Notes: generated by a model not told the origin, from the letters alone. A stretch of 49,752 nucleotides of DNA from Simplicispira psychrophila DSM 11588 (GCF_000688255.1 NZ_JHYS01000019.1:1-49752); one strand, 5' to 3'; shown: positions 8,177-18,350, counted from the first letter of the stretch. Numbers and translations are program-made.

Positions 8177-10155
8177 CAGGCACCCTGCAGGAGAGTTAAT
8201 GTTTCAGTCTGCGATATCTGGGGCAAGGCCATCAATTGCGCCGTCAACGTATGCAGGCGCTTATCCAGCTGCGTCAGTGCCTTTTCACTGCCTTCTATCT
8301 CTGTAATACGCTCAATCAAACCGCCTGCCGCTTGCTGAATACGATCTACCGCCTCAATGCGGCGCACAAAACTTCTTTTGCGCTCACCCAATTGGGCATC
8401 CAGTTGCGCCGTGGCTGATTTGCTCCACAGATCCAGATCATTCGTTGCAGACTCCAACACAGCACGCAGCCGCATCGACAGCGCGCGTGTCAGTCGAGAG
8501 GCAAACTCAGGTTGTGCGAGCTTAAGTACATTTTCAACACTCAAATATTGCGATTGACTTTGCTCAATCCGTACTAAGTCCAGTGCGAAATTACCCAACT
8601 GCGGAACAGCAGGCACCTGCAACGAAAAACCAAATTCAGCATTCAATTGGCGAAAAGTACCTTCCAACATCGCCTGGATCTCTGTCGCTGACAGCTGTGC
8701 AGCATTCAATGCGGTTCTGATTCTTTCAAACACCACTGCATACTGTTTACGAATACCCAGTTTCAATCCTTTTTGCTGCGACGATTCCGCCAACTCGGCC
8801 ATATGGACTTTTAAGGCAGTGGCACCCAACGCATGAAATACATCCCGTAGCAGCTTCAAATGCACCCCTCGCAGCGCATGAATCTTGGCTGAACTCATCT
8901 CAAATTCACGCTGCTCTTGCTCAATGCGATGGCGCATGGAGTCAATCACAGAAGCATTCTTGCCCCGCAAGCTGCACAGTTCCAGCATCTGATCGTCCAG
9001 ATCGCGGCGTCGAATATTGATCACGCGACCAGTTTCAGCACGCAAAGCGGCTACACCGTCGGTAATAGCGGCGCGCAAAATAGCTTGGCGACGCCCCATG
9101 ATATTTTTAGCCAACACATCCTCTAACAGAGGCAAGCCACTGGCGCGAAGCAGTGCTTCATCGGCAGTAATTTTGGCAACCAACCCTTTTTGCGCCGATA
9201 CAGGCACCACTTGGTCTGGATGTACCCGCAGCATTGCTCCCGACGTGCGGCATTGGCGCTCAAGCTGGTCCTGCACCTGCCCAGGCGAGCTCAGCGTATC
9301 CCATAAGGTATCAATCTTGTTAAGCACAATCAGCCGGGCTTCATTGCCTGCGTCACTAGAAATCAGGTGTTCACGCCAAATCGTCAAATCTGATCGCGTT
9401 ACCCCTGTATCCGCCCCCAAAATGAAAACCACTGCATGCGCCTGCGGTATCAGGCTGACCGTCAATTCTGGCTCTGCGCCCACCGCGTTCAACCCAGGGG
9501 TATCCAGAATCACCAAGCCTTGCTTGAGCAAGGGATGCGGCATATTGATGAGCGCATGGCGCCACATCGGCACCTCCACCCGTCCCTGTACATCGACCAC
9601 CGGATTCTGATCTGGCAGTTCATCGTGCCAAAACCCCAGGCTTCGTGCCTCCTCTACACTGACATGGCGCACCTGCGCAACTTTTTCTATTGACTTTGCA
9701 ACCTGCTCAGCATCGCCAATATCCAGGGGAATGTCGATCCAGCGATCTCGTTTCAAGCGCCACTCCGCCAATCCTTGCGATTGCAGGCGCGTTTCAATGG
9801 GCAGCAAGCGCAGGCTCGGAGGTAATGCCGCGTCATACCCGAGTTCAGTAGGGCACATGGTGGTGCGTCCGGCACTCGCAGGCATGATGCGGCGACCATA
9901 ATCGGCAAAAAAAATAGCGTTGATCAATTCGGATTTGCCGCGTGAAAACTCGGCCACAAATGCCACCATCATCTTGTCGGTGCGCACTTGATTTTCCAAG
10001 CGTAATAAGCGTTCCTGCATCGCCGCATCCATCAGGTCATGCGACGACATCCAATCGGCCAACCGCTTCAATTGCTGAGCAAATTCACGTCGCCAAATTC
10101 CATGATGCCCGAATTGCTCGTTGAATGATGCTCCCACGTGACTCCCAGAATTCAA
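8176..10155 (-). CDS. Dynamin-like large GTPase
   Basis: A 659-residue protein with a dynamin-type GTPase domain and a long helical remainder. The P-loop reads AEFSRGKS (residues 68-75), so the usual first Gly is Ala. The switch-I Thr is in AGRTTMCPTE (about 95-104), G3 is DTPGLN (about 218) and G4 is NKID (about 280). Heptad-like helices follow to the C terminus. Bacterial dynamin-like proteins remodel membranes or help withstand membrane damage; the role of this one is not known. It lies between mutM and mutY on the same strand and overlaps mutY by 4 nt. Membrane insertion segments are not evident. Confidence 0.85.
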   Translation of the reverse strand: MNSGSHVGASFNEQFGHHGIWRREFAQQLKRLADWMSSHDLMDAAMQERLLRLENQVRTDKMMVAFVAEFSRGKSELINAIFFADYGRRIMPASAGRTTMCPTELGYDAALPPSLRLLPIETRLQSQGLAEWRLKRDRWIDIPLDIGDAEQVAKSIEKVAQVRHVSVEEARSLGFWHDELPDQNPVVDVQGRVEVPMWRHALINMPHPLLKQGLVILDTPGLNAVGAEPELTVSLIPQAHAVVFILGADTGVTRSDLTIWREHLISSDAGNEARLIVLNKIDTLWDTLSSPGQVQDQLERQCRTSGAMLRVHPDQVVPVSAQKGLVAKITADEALLRASGLPLLEDVLAKNIMGRRQAILRAAITDGVAALRAETGRVINIRRRDLDDQMLELCSLRGKNASVIDSMRHRIEQEQREFEMSSAKIHALRGVHLKLLRDVFHALGATALKVHMAELAESSQQKGLKLGIRKQYAVVFERIRTALNAAQLSATEIQAMLEGTFRQLNAEFGFSLQVPAVPQLGNFALDLVRIEQSQSQYLSVENVLKLAQPEFASRLTRALSMRLRAVLESATNDLDLWSKSATAQLDAQLGERKRSFVRRIEAVDRIQQAAGGLIERITEIEGSEKALTQLDKRLHTLTAQLMALPQISQTETLTLLQGA

Positions 10156-10210
10156 TCAATCGCCGGCAGACCGACGGTGTAAAGATAATGACGCCATCGC
10201 CAAAGGGGCA

Positions 10211-11026
10211 TCATTCCTGTTGGCAGGACGGACAAAAGAAACTGCTGCGTTGACCCTGCCGCACCATCTGCACCAAGCTGGCGCAAGTATGACAGGGCAG
10301 TCCTTCGCGGGCATATACATGAGCGCCGGTTTGGAAATGCCCCGCGCTGCCATCTGCACTCGAAAAATTGCGCAAAGTGCTGCCGCCCTTCTCTACGGCC
10401 AGGCTCAATACCTGCACGATAGCGGTATGCAAACGCTGCACTCGCTTGGGACCCAGGCTTTGCGCCACGGTCGTAGGCCGAATACCCGATAAAAACAAGG
10501 CTTCTGAAGCGTAAATGTTGCCCACACCAACCACCAAGCGCCCGGCCAAAAGCACTTGCTTGATGGGTGCGCGACTGGCCTTGAGCCCGGCCGTGAAAGC
10601 AGCGAGTGTGAACGCATCGTCAAGTGGTTCCATGCCCCAATGCCCCAACAGCTTGTGCGCCGGTTCGTCTTGCTCGTGCTCGGCATACACCACCGCACCA
10701 AAACGCCGCGGATCATGCAAGCGCAAACTGCCTTGCGACGTCTGCAGCTCAAAATGATCGTGCATACCGCGCTGCGCCAGCGTGCTGGCAAAAACTAGGC
10801 TCCCGGACATGCCCAGGTGCATCAACAGCATTCCTTGGTCCAAGTCCAGCAGCAAATATTTACCCCGCCGACGCACACCCAGCACCTGCCGCCCCACCAA
10901 ACTCTCTGGTGCACAGCCCAGGGGCCAGCGCAAGGGCTTGCCTACCCAGACAGACGCAATACGGGCACCGGAAATGGCCGCGGCAAAGCTGCGACGCGTG
11001 ACTTCGACCTCTGGTAATTCAGGCAT
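10211..11026 (-). CDS. mutM: Formamidopyrimidine-DNA glycosylase MutM (Fpg)
   Basis: A 271-residue bifunctional glycosylase/AP lyase for 8-oxoguanine. It begins MPELPEVE, so the catalytic Pro and Glu are present after Met removal. The conserved lysine lies in RRRGKYLL (K56). The zinc finger is at the C terminus with C245, C248, C265 and C268. The helix-two-turn-helix [11 protein letters not shown] is present. It is divergent from the TPR gene and upstream of the GTPase-mutY pair, so both 8-oxoG glycosylases lie in one transcription direction. Confidence 0.97.
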   Translation of the reverse strand: MPELPEVEVTRRSFAAAISGARIASVWVGKPLRWPLGCAPESLVGRQVLGVRRRGKYLLLDLDQGMLLMHLGMSGSLVFASTLAQRGMHDHFELQTSQGSLRLHDPRRFGAVVYAEHEQDEPAHKLLGHWGMEPLDDAFTLAAFTAGLKASRAPIKQVLLAGRLVVGVGNIYASEALFLSGIRPTTVAQSLGPKRVQRLHTAIVQVLSLAVEKGGSTLRNFSSADGSAGHFQTGAHVYAREGLPCHTCASLVQMVRQGQRSSFFCPSCQQE

Positions 11027-11056
11027 AAAAACTCACTTTAAAACAAGCGCTTAAGC

Positions 11057-12841
11057 ATGGATTATTATGATCCGATGCCTCACACCTATCGTCTTTTGAC
11101 GGCTGCACTGGCCGCCGCTTTGCTGACTGCTTCGGCCGCAGCAGGAGCACGGCCCCTTGCAGCACCCCACAAAATGCCCCGCGCCAGCGCGGCCCAGGAA
11201 GAATCACGCACCGCCGCCCTGGATGCTGAAATTTTTTATGAGATCTTACTGGGAGAGATAACCACACGCTCGGGCGATCCGGGCTCAGGCTATGCACTCA
11301 TGCTGGAGGCTGCTCGCAGCAGCAATGATGAAAACATCTACAAGCGCGCAGCAGATATTGCTTTGCAAGCGCGCTCGGGCGAAGCTGCCCTGGTCGCCGC
11401 CAATGCCTGGAAAGAAGCGTGGCCCCAATCGCGCGAAGCCAATCGCTATGTGCTGCAACTGCTGATTGCACTCAACCGCATTGCCGATACCACCGAGCCA
11501 CTCAAGCAAGAACTGACCCAGAGTGCACCGCACTCCAAAACCACTGCATTGCTGGCGCTGCCACAACTGTATCGCCGCGCCAGCGACAAGACCCTGGCAG
11601 CAGCCGTGGTCGAGCAAGCCTTAGCCAGCGACCTGAATGACCCCGACGCCGGAGCTGCTGCCTGGACGGCTGTCGGGCGTATGCGCCTGCTGGCCAGCAA
11701 CAAAAAAGGGGCTCTAGAGGCCGCAGAACGCGCACAAAAATTTGATCCGCTGAATGAAGGCTCTGCCTTGTTGGCACTGGAGCTTCTGGATCAAGGAGAA
11801 GTCCAAGCTGCCTCTATGGCGCACCAATACTTTAATGGCAAACCCACGCCCGCGCTGCGCGTTATCTACGCTCGTGTGCTGGTGGATTTGCAGCGGCCTG
11901 CCGAATCACTTGAGCAACTGCAAGCAGCCACGCGCGAAAAACCCGATTTTGCCGAGGCTTGGCTGATGCAGGCGGCACTACAGTTGCAAGACAACCAACT
12001 GGCACTCGCCGAAGCGGCACTGGAGCAATTTATCGCCCTGGTACAGGCCGCGCCTGCGGGGCAAACCAGCCCTCTGGGAATGACACAAGCCTATTTGCTG
12101 TATGCGCAAATCGCAGAAAAACGGGGTAAATTTGAAGCTGCGGAAGGTTGGCTTAACCGCATTGACAACGTTCCAGACATCTTCAATGCCCAAGTGCGCC
12201 GTGCCGCCCTCTGGGCACGCCAAGGAAAACTGACACAGGCGCGTGCGCTGCTGCAGACCCTGCAAGCAAGCTCTCCAGAAGAGGAGCGCCTGAAGTGGAC
12301 GGCCGAAGTTCAGTTTCTGCGCGAAGCCGGTCAATACAACGAAGCACTGGCTGTGCAGGCGCAAGCCGTAGCGCAGTTTCCAGACGACAACGATCTGCTC
12401 TACGACCAAGCCATGCTGGCCGACAAGGCGGGCCAACCCCAGACCATGGAGCATTTGCTGCGCCAATTGATAGCGCGCCAGCCCGACTATCATCATGCCT
12501 ACAACGCGCTGGGCTATTCTTTTGCTGAGCGCGGCATACGCCTGCAGGAAGCCAAGCAACTGATTGAAAAAGCACTGACCTACGCGCCCGAAGACCCCTT
12601 CATTACCGATAGTCTCGCCTGGGTTGAATTTCGAATGGGCCATAGCGTCCAAGCCTTGCAGTTACTGGAGTCAGCATTCAAAAAACGCCCTGACGCCGAC
12701 ATTGCCGCCCATCTGGGAGAAGTTCTCTGGAGCATGGGCCAGCAAGACCGTGCGAAAACGCTCTGGAAAGAAGCGCAAAAACTTCAACCAGAGAATGAAA
12801 CCTTACGTGAAACCCTCAAACGCCTGAACGTCACCCTGTGA
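11057..12841 (+). CDS. Exported TPR-repeat protein
   Basis: A protein of up to 594 residues made of tetratricopeptide repeats. An N-terminal hydrophobic segment (LLTAALAAALLTASAAAGA) is a likely signal peptide, so it should be periplasmic or envelope associated. The second Met (11075, giving MPHTYR) gives a more typical signal peptide; neither start has a good ribosome site. Repeats such as AYNALGYSFAERG and DSLAWVEFRMG near the C terminus match the TPR consensus. It is followed by lolB with overlapping stop/start, suggesting an envelope role such as assembly or scaffolding. The specific function is unknown. Confidence 0.85.
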   Translation: MDYYDPMPHTYRLLTAALAAALLTASAAAGARPLAAPHKMPRASAAQEESRTAALDAEIFYEILLGEITTRSGDPGSGYALMLEAARSSNDENIYKRAADIALQARSGEAALVAANAWKEAWPQSREANRYVLQLLIALNRIADTTEPLKQELTQSAPHSKTTALLALPQLYRRASDKTLAAAVVEQALASDLNDPDAGAAAWTAVGRMRLLASNKKGALEAAERAQKFDPLNEGSALLALELLDQGEVQAASMAHQYFNGKPTPALRVIYARVLVDLQRPAESLEQLQAATREKPDFAEAWLMQAALQLQDNQLALAEAALEQFIALVQAAPAGQTSPLGMTQAYLLYAQIAEKRGKFEAAEGWLNRIDNVPDIFNAQVRRAALWARQGKLTQARALLQTLQASSPEEERLKWTAEVQFLREAGQYNEALAVQAQAVAQFPDDNDLLYDQAMLADKAGQPQTMEHLLRQLIARQPDYHHAYNALGYSFAERGIRLQEAKQLIEKALTYAPEDPFITDSLAWVEFRMGHSVQALQLLESAFKKRPDADIAAHLGEVLWSMGQQDRAKTLWKEAQKLQPENETLRETLKRLNVTL

Positions 12842-13392
12842 TGCGTCCACTCTTTCACGCCGTTCCCGCATCGCCATCCGTACACCTCTTTGTACAGTGG
12901 CTGGCGATCGCGCTCTTTCTGGTTTTATCAACACTACTGACAGGATGCGCGTCGCCACCCACCACCGCGCCAAAAACACGGGCAGAGCAAACCTCCTGGA
13001 GCGGGCGTCTCGCCCTGCAGGTCGAAGAGCAGGCCGGACAGGCAAGTCAATCTTTTACAGCCGCGTTTGAGCTGCAAGGCAATGCCACACAGGGCGAATT
13101 GACCTTGCTAAACCCATTGGGTAACGTGCTGGCGCGCATTGACTGGACCCCCCAGTACGCTCGCCTGCAATCGGGTGGCACAACACAGGAGTCGGTATCG
13201 CTCGATGTCCTGCTCGAACAAATCACAGGCACTCCCCTGCCCGTGCTGGCGCTGTTTGACTGGCTGCGCGGCGTGCAAACCACAGCTTCCGGTTGGCAAG
13301 CCCACCTGGGAGATATCGATCGGGGTCGGCTGGAGGCGAAACGCTACACGCCCACACCACGCGCCATCTTGCGTGTGACTTTTGAGCCATAA
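12841..13392 (+). CDS. lolB: Outer-membrane lipoprotein insertase LolB
   Basis: A 183-residue lipoprotein. A hydrophobic segment leads to the lipobox LLTGC near residue 36, after which SWSGRLALQVEEQ matches the LolB start of the mature domain. LolB takes lipoproteins from LolA and places them in the outer membrane. The ATG at 12841 shares its A with the stop of the TPR gene (TGATG); a GTG at 12838 is also in frame. The gene lies immediately upstream of ispE, an order seen in many betaproteobacteria. Confidence 0.88.
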   Translation: MRPLFHAVPASPSVHLFVQWLAIALFLVLSTLLTGCASPPTTAPKTRAEQTSWSGRLALQVEEQAGQASQSFTAAFELQGNATQGELTLLNPLGNVLARIDWTPQYARLQSGGTTQESVSLDVLLEQITGTPLPVLALFDWLRGVQTTASGWQAHLGDIDRGRLEAKRYTPTPRAILRVTFEP

Positions 13393-13411
13393 GAAGGTAA
13401 AAACTTAAAAC

Positions 13412-14257
13412 GTGAAAGCCCTTTACGACGTTCCCGCACCCGCCAAGCTCAATTTGTTTCTACACATCACCGGGCGTCGGCCGGATGGCTATCACCTGCT
13501 GCAATCGGTTTTCATGCTGATTGACTGGTGCGACACACTGCATTTCGAGCGCCGCCCGCATGCGCAGATCAGCCGCGAAGATTTGGGTTCGGCCTTGCCG
13601 GCGGACGATTTGACGCTGCGTGCTGCCCGCGCGCTACAAGCCGCCACCGGCTGTACACAAGGCGCTCACCTGAGTGTGTTCAAGCGCATTCCGGCGCAAG
13701 CCGGCATGGGAGGAGGGTCGTCGGATGCCGCCTCCACCTTGCTCGCACTCAATCGGCTGTGGGGATTGAAGCTGGATTTGCCCGACCTCAGCCGTATCGG
13801 TTTGGCACTGGGCGCAGACGTGCCGTTTTTTTTATGCGGCCGGAACGCTTGGGCCGAAGGAATTGGTGAGAGAATCACGCCTCTTGAGAATGCAAGCCAG
13901 CTTCCGAAAGCGCGCTTTGTGGTAGTCAAACCCACAGCAGGACTGGATACGAAAAATATTTTTTCATCTCCTTCCTTAAAACGCAATTCTGACAGTGCTA
14001 CAATCTTAGGCTTTACTGCAACACACTACGATTTTGGTCGTAACGACTTGCAGAGGGTAGCTCAGACACTGTGCCCCGACGTCACGCAAGCGCTGCAATG
14101 GCTTGCATCACACGGGTTGCATGGAAGAATGACCGGCTCTGGAAGTGCAGTGTTTGCAAAAATACCACAGGCTATTGATTTTCTTGACGCTCCACGCGAA
14201 TGGCAAATCAAAGTATGTGAAAATCTAATGATTCACCCTCTGGCAGGCTGGGTCTAA
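13412..14257 (+). CDS. ispE: 4-diphosphocytidyl-2-C-methyl-D-erythritol kinase IspE
   Basis: A 281-residue GHMP kinase of the non-mevalonate isoprenoid pathway. The start is a GTG with AGAAGG upstream. APAKLNLFLHITGRRPDGYH opens the protein (residues 9-28). The ATP-binding loop PAQAGMGGGSSDAA is at residues 94-107, and LGADVPFFL and the C-terminal MTGSGSAVFA are present. The 3' end (about 13930-14260) is noticeably more AT-rich than the rest. It is followed by tRNA-Gln and prs, the usual order in Burkholderiales. Confidence 0.96.
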   Translation: MKALYDVPAPAKLNLFLHITGRRPDGYHLLQSVFMLIDWCDTLHFERRPHAQISREDLGSALPADDLTLRAARALQAATGCTQGAHLSVFKRIPAQAGMGGGSSDAASTLLALNRLWGLKLDLPDLSRIGLALGADVPFFLCGRNAWAEGIGERITPLENASQLPKARFVVVKPTAGLDTKNIFSSPSLKRNSDSATILGFTATHYDFGRNDLQRVAQTLCPDVTQALQWLASHGLHGRMTGSGSAVFAKIPQAIDFLDAPREWQIKVCENLMIHPLAGWV

Positions 14258-14298
14258 GATAAAAGTTTTAGGTTGATTGTTTCGCAATCAACCTGTGT

Positions 14299-14375
14299 AG
14301 GGGAGTCGCCAAGTTGGTTAAGGCACTGGATTTTGATTCCAGCATGCGAAGGTTCGAGTCCTTCTTCCCCTGCCA
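14299..14375 (+). tRNA. tRNA-Gln (anticodon TTG)
   Basis: A 77-nt cloverleaf: acceptor AGGGGAG with TTCCCCT, D-arm GCCAAGTTGGTTAAGGC, anticodon loop TTTTGAT with anticodon TTG, T-arm GAAGG-TTCGAGT-CCTTC, discriminator G and encoded CCA. It sits between ispE and prs. Confidence 0.95.
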
Positions 14376-14420
14376 AATTTTCTCGCGTACAAGCATTCAT
14401 TTCAAATCGCTAAGACGCTC

Positions 14421-15392
14421 ATGCAAGCCAATCATTCCGACTTCATGCTGTTCACCGGCAATGCCAATCCTGGCATGGCTGTTGAAATAGCACACCATCT
14501 GGGCATTTCGCTGGGCGCTGCCCATGTCGGGCGCTTTTCCGACGGTGAAGTCACCGTGGAAATCAACCAGAATGTTCGCGCTCGCGACGTTTTTGTGGTC
14601 CAGTCCACTTGCGCGCCGACCAACGAAAACTTGATGGAACTGCTGATCATGGTCGATGCGCTCAAGCGCGCTTCGGCTGAACGCATCAGCGCCGTCATCC
14701 CCTACTTTGGTTATGCCCGGCAAGACCGCCGTCCACGCTCTACCCGTGTGCCGATCACCGCCAAAGTGGTCGCTAACATGCTGCAAGCTGTCGGCGTCGC
14801 CCGCGTGCTGACCATGGACTTGCACGCCGACCAGATCCAGGGTTTCTTCGATATCCCGGTGGACAACATCTACGCCTCGCCGGTGCTGCTGGGTGATTTG
14901 CTGCAAAAAAACTACGATGACCTGATTGTGGTGTCGCCCGACGTCGGTGGTGTGGTGCGCGCACGCGCCCTCGCCAAACAGCTCAACTGCGATCTGGCCA
15001 TCATTGACAAGCGCCGCCCCAAGGCCAATGTGTCTGAAGTGATGCACGTCATCGGTGAAATCGAAGGTCGCAACTGCGTGATCATGGATGACATGATCGA
15101 CACTGCTGGCACGCTGGTCAAAGCAGCCGAGGTGCTCAAAGCACGTGGCGCCAAAAAAGTTTACGCCTACTGCACGCACCCGATTTTCTCTGGCCCGGCC
15201 ATCGAGCGCCTGGAAGGTTCCTCGCTCGACGAAATCGTGGTCACCAACACCATCCCCCTGAGCGCCAGCGCACAAAGCTGCAGCAAGATTCGCCAACTGT
15301 CGGTGGCACCGCTGATCGCCGAGACGATCCAGCGCATTGCCCGGGGCGATTCGGTGATGAGTTTGTTCTCCGACCAGGACAACCTGTTTTAA
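14421..15392 (+). CDS. prs: Ribose-phosphate pyrophosphokinase (PRPP synthetase)
   Basis: A 323-residue enzyme that makes PRPP from ribose 5-phosphate and ATP for nucleotide, His and Trp synthesis. The N-terminal [16 protein letters not shown] and GRFSDGEV are followed by [10 protein letters not shown] (ATP flexible loop) and [11 protein letters not shown]. The PRPP-binding [12 protein letters not shown] is near residue 220. The length and all motifs are standard. It is followed by a strong terminator. Confidence 0.98.
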   Translation: MQANHSDFMLFTGNANPGMAVEIAHHLGISLGAAHVGRFSDGEVTVEINQNVRARDVFVVQSTCAPTNENLMELLIMVDALKRASAERISAVIPYFGYARQDRRPRSTRVPITAKVVANMLQAVGVARVLTMDLHADQIQGFFDIPVDNIYASPVLLGDLLQKNYDDLIVVSPDVGGVVRARALAKQLNCDLAIIDKRRPKANVSEVMHVIGEIEGRNCVIMDDMIDTAGTLVKAAEVLKARGAKKVYAYCTHPIFSGPAIERLEGSSLDEIVVTNTIPLSASAQSCSKIRQLSVAPLIAETIQRIARGDSVMSLFSDQDNLF

Positions 15393-15436
15393 GCTTACTA
15401 AAAGCTCATTAAGGTTTCCGGTCTGAGATAAAAGTC

Positions 15437-15462
15437 GGGCCTCCTTCGCGGAGGCCCTTTTA
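15437..15462 (+). terminator. Rho-independent terminator after prs
   Basis: Stem GGGCCTCC (15437-15444) with GGAGGCCC (15450-15457), loop TTCGC, followed by TTTTA. It separates prs from rplY, so rplY probably has its own promoter or receives readthrough. Confidence 0.9.
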
Positions 15463-15510
15463 CGTAACGAAGGTGACACTGGTCGCGGTGCCCTTTTTCT
15501 GGAGAATTTT

Positions 15511-16131
15511 ATGAACTTCGTCGCTTTTGAGCGCGCTATGCAAGGTACGGGTGCGAGCCGCCGTCTGCGTAATTCGGGCCGCACGCCTGCCATCGTTTAC
15601 GGTGGCTCGGCTGAGATCCAAACGGTTGAACTCGACCACAACACCCTGTGGCACGCCCTGAAGAAGGAAGCCTTCCACTCCAGCGTACTGGAAATGGAAA
15701 TGAACGGCCAGACCAGCCAAGTGGTGCTGCGCAACGTGCAATACCACCCCTTCAAGCAGCTGGTGCTGCACGTGGACTTCCAGCGCGTGGACGACAAGAC
15801 CAAGCTGCACCTGAAAGTGCCCGTGCACTACACCGGCGCTGACGAGTCCGTGGCGGTCAAGACCGACAACTGCACGATTACCACCATCGTCAACGAACTC
15901 AACGTGACCTGCATGCCATCCGAGCTGCCAGAGTTCATCACGGTGGATCTGAGCGGCCTGAAGAAGGGTTCTTCCGTGCACCTGAAGGACGTGAAGTTCC
16001 CGCGTGGCGTCACCCCTGTCGTGCGCGGCAGCAACAAAAACCCAGCGCTGATCTCCGTCATCGCACCGCTGGTCATCGTCGAAGCTGTGGCTGAAGTCGC
16101 TCCGGCTGCCAAGGGCAAGAAGAAGAAGTAA
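15511..16131 (+). CDS. rplY: 50S ribosomal protein L25/general stress protein Ctc
   Basis: A 206-residue two-domain L25 (Ctc type). The N-terminal 5S rRNA-binding part contains [17 protein letters not shown] and [22 protein letters not shown]. The C-terminal beta domain contains [27 protein letters not shown]. It ends in a basic tail KGKKKK. Codon use is strongly biased towards common codons, as expected for a ribosomal protein. It is followed at short distance by pth, as is usual. Confidence 0.96.
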   Translation: MNFVAFERAMQGTGASRRLRNSGRTPAIVYGGSAEIQTVELDHNTLWHALKKEAFHSSVLEMEMNGQTSQVVLRNVQYHPFKQLVLHVDFQRVDDKTKLHLKVPVHYTGADESVAVKTDNCTITTIVNELNVTCMPSELPEFITVDLSGLKKGSSVHLKDVKFPRGVTPVVRGSNKNPALISVIAPLVIVEAVAEVAPAAKGKKKK

Positions 16132-16238
16132 TTCTTTCTAGCTGTGGTGGATCGCCGTGTGCGGTCTGCCCTGCTGGACAACGGCCCACCGCTTGCGCGC
16201 GTGTGCCGTTTTTTTTGCTGCTACGGATAATCACGTAC

Positions 16239-16889
16239 ATGATCAAACTGTTTGTCGGCCTGGGCAACCCCGGCCCGGAATATGAAGCTACCCGCCACAA
16301 CGCCGGTTTTTGGTGGCTAGATGCGCTGGCGCGCGAGCTGAAAGTCACGCTGCAGCCCGAACGCGGCTATTGGGGCCTGGCAGCGCGTGCCACGGTGCAA
16401 GGCCAAGCGCTGTGGCTGCTGCAACCGCAAACCTTCATGAACCTGTCGGGCAAGTCGGTGTCGGCACTGGCACGCTTCTTCAAAATCGCCCCAGAAGAAA
16501 TTCTGGTCATCCACGACGAGCTGGACATTGTCCCCGGCCAAGCCAAGCTCAAGCGCGGCGGCGGCCATGCCGGCCACAACGGCCTGCGCGACATCCACGC
16601 GCAACTGGGCTCATCCGATTACTGGCGCCTGCGCATTGGCATTGGCCACCCCGGCGACCGCGCCGATGTGGCCAACTGGGTGCTGAAGAAACCCGCGCCC
16701 GAGCAGCGCACGCTGATTGAAGACAGCATTGCCCACTCGATCAAAGCGTGGCCAGCGCTGCAAGCCGGCGACATGGACAAGGCGACGCTGCAAATCCACA
16801 CCACTAAGCCACCGCGCCCGAAACCACCGCGTCCAGCGCCAGCGCCAACACCGCCTACAGACGCTGCCAACACGGACAGCGCCGTTTAA
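16239..16889 (+). CDS. pth: Peptidyl-tRNA hydrolase
   Basis: A 216-residue hydrolase that recycles peptidyl-tRNA. [21 protein letters not shown] gives Asn10 and the catalytic His20. The motif [13 protein letters not shown] and the RIGIGHPGD segment are present. The start at 16239 matches the family; the frame opens 12 codons earlier without support. The last 25 or so residues form a Pro-rich tail ([17 protein letters not shown]) beyond the usual domain. It is convergent with the ferredoxin gene, with a dispersed repeat between them. Confidence 0.95.
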   Translation: MIKLFVGLGNPGPEYEATRHNAGFWWLDALARELKVTLQPERGYWGLAARATVQGQALWLLQPQTFMNLSGKSVSALARFFKIAPEEILVIHDELDIVPGQAKLKRGGGHAGHNGLRDIHAQLGSSDYWRLRIGIGHPGDRADVANWVLKKPAPEQRTLIEDSIAHSIKAWPALQAGDMDKATLQIHTTKPPRPKPPRPAPAPTPPTDAANTDSAV

Positions 16890-16950
16890 TTACTATTTAT
16901 TTAATAGCTACCAGCGCAATTATCTAAAGGGCTAGAGGCTGTTTTGATGC
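16889..16950. repeat. Dispersed Comamonadaceae-type palindromic repeat (copy 1)
   Basis: AATAGCTACCAGCGC, a short spacer, then GGGCTAGAGGC and TGTTTTGATGC. Related copies occur at 20190, 28360, 30405 and 41533. The repeat fills the gap between the convergent pth and fdxA, where it may also act as a terminator. Confidence 0.75.
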
Positions 16951-17229
16951 TTATTTAGCCTTGCTGGGATGCGGCAAACCGGCCTGCGCCTGCAGACGGT
17001 GAAATTTCTCCCACAAGGTCTCACGGCTCTCGACGTGATCGGGATTGACCGGAATGCACGACACCGGGCAAACCTCCATACACTGCGGCGCATCGAAGTG
17101 GCCGACACACTCGGTGCATTTCGCCGGGTCGATTTCATAGATGCTCTGGCCCAAGTAAATTGCCTGGTTCGGGCACTCGGGCTCGCAGACATCGCAGTTG
17201 ATGCATTCGTCGGTGATCAGCAAGGCCAT
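16951..17229 (-). CDS. YfhL-family 2[4Fe-4S] ferredoxin
   Basis: A 92-residue small ferredoxin. Cluster Cys are C9-X2-C12-X2-C15-X3-C19 and C38-X2-C41-X8-C50-X3-C54, with one more Cys at 58. The longer spacing in the second motif (VGHFDAPQC) is the mark of the YfhL/Alvin-type group. It should carry electrons in the cytoplasm; the partner is not known. It is divergent from the peptide transporter operon and convergent with pth. Confidence 0.93.
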   Translation of the reverse strand: MALLITDECINCDVCEPECPNQAIYLGQSIYEIDPAKCTECVGHFDAPQCMEVCPVSCIPVNPDHVESRETLWEKFHRLQAQAGLPHPSKAK

Positions 17230-17387
17230 AACAAACTCTCCAAGGGGTCGCGCGCTTGCGCTTAGGCCGGCATTATCGGCGCCTGTCCACCCGCCAGCGC
17301 TGGGGCATCAGCCCACCCAGACAGCGGTGGGGCGATTTGCCGCTATGCTCTGCGCCCTCTCGCACCCGCCATTTTTGCTCTTGCCGT

Positions 17388-18350
17388 ATGGGTTCTTTTC
17401 TCCTTCGACGCTTTGCCACCTTGCTGGTCACGCTGCTGTGTGCGTCTGCCGTGGTGTTTGTCGTGCTGGACGTGTTGCCCGGCAACGCCGCCCAAGTGCT
17501 GCTGGGGCCAGACGCTGCGCCCGAGGCGATCGCTGAATTGGCCATGCAACTGGGGCTGGACCAACCGGCTTGGCAGCGCTATGGCCAGTGGCTAGCCGGC
17601 CTGCTGCGCGGTAACTGGGGTAACAGCTACGCCTACGACTCGCCAGTGTGGGAGCTGATCAGCGAGCGCTTGCTGCTGACCGTGCCACTGGCGCTGATGG
17701 CGATGGCGCTGACCACGGTCTTGGCGCTGTCGGCGGGCCTGTATGCCGCCGCACGGCACCGCCGGGCGGGCGATGTGGGCGTGATGGTGCTGGCGCAAAT
17801 TGGTATTGCCATTCCCAATTTTTGGTTCGCCATCTTGCTGATTCTGCTGTTTTCGGTGCAGCTGCAATGGTTTGCGGCGGGTGGCTTTCCGGGCTGGAGC
17901 GCGGACGAAGGGGGCGGCGTGGGGCTAGCGCTCAAAGCCTTGGTGCTACCCGCGCTGTCACTGGCGGTAGTGCAGGCGGCAATTTTGGCGCGTATCACCC
18001 GCTCCGCCGTGCTCGACGTGCTGCGCGAGGACTTCGTCCGCACCGCCCGCGCCAAAGGCTTGTCGCAGCGCGCCGCGCTGTGGCGCCATGTGCTGCGCAA
18101 TGCGCTGATTCCGGTGGTCACGGTGATGGGCTTGCAGTTTGCCAACCTGCTGGCCGGCACCATCGTGGTCGAAAACGTGTTTTATCTGCCCGGGCTGGGG
18201 CGGCTGATTTTCCAGTCGATTGCCAACCGCGACCTGATCGTGGTGCGCAACTGCGTGATGCTGCTGGCGGCGATGGTGGTGGCGGTTAACTTTATCGTCG
18301 ATATGCTATGCGCCGTGATCGACCCGCGTATCCAAGCGGGCGAGCGATGA
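17388..18350 (+). CDS. Peptide ABC transporter permease (DppB-like)
   Basis: A 320-residue inner-membrane permease of the BPD_transp_1 family. An N-terminal helix, then about five more membrane segments, and the EAA loop RITRSAVLDVLREDFVRTARAKGLS, which contacts the ATPase. It begins MGSFLLRRFATLLVT, the usual DppB start. The ATG at 17388 is chosen because the upstream in-frame extension (from 17256) is Arg-rich and unlike the family. It is the first gene of a five-gene transporter group; its stop overlaps the next start (ATGA). Confidence 0.92.
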   Translation: MGSFLLRRFATLLVTLLCASAVVFVVLDVLPGNAAQVLLGPDAAPEAIAELAMQLGLDQPAWQRYGQWLAGLLRGNWGNSYAYDSPVWELISERLLLTVPLALMAMALTTVLALSAGLYAAARHRRAGDVGVMVLAQIGIAIPNFWFAILLILLFSVQLQWFAAGGFPGWSADEGGGVGLALKALVLPALSLAVVQAAILARITRSAVLDVLREDFVRTARAKGLSQRAALWRHVLRNALIPVVTVMGLQFANLLAGTIVVENVFYLPGLGRLIFQSIANRDLIVVRNCVMLLAAMVVAVNFIVDMLCAVIDPRIQAGER

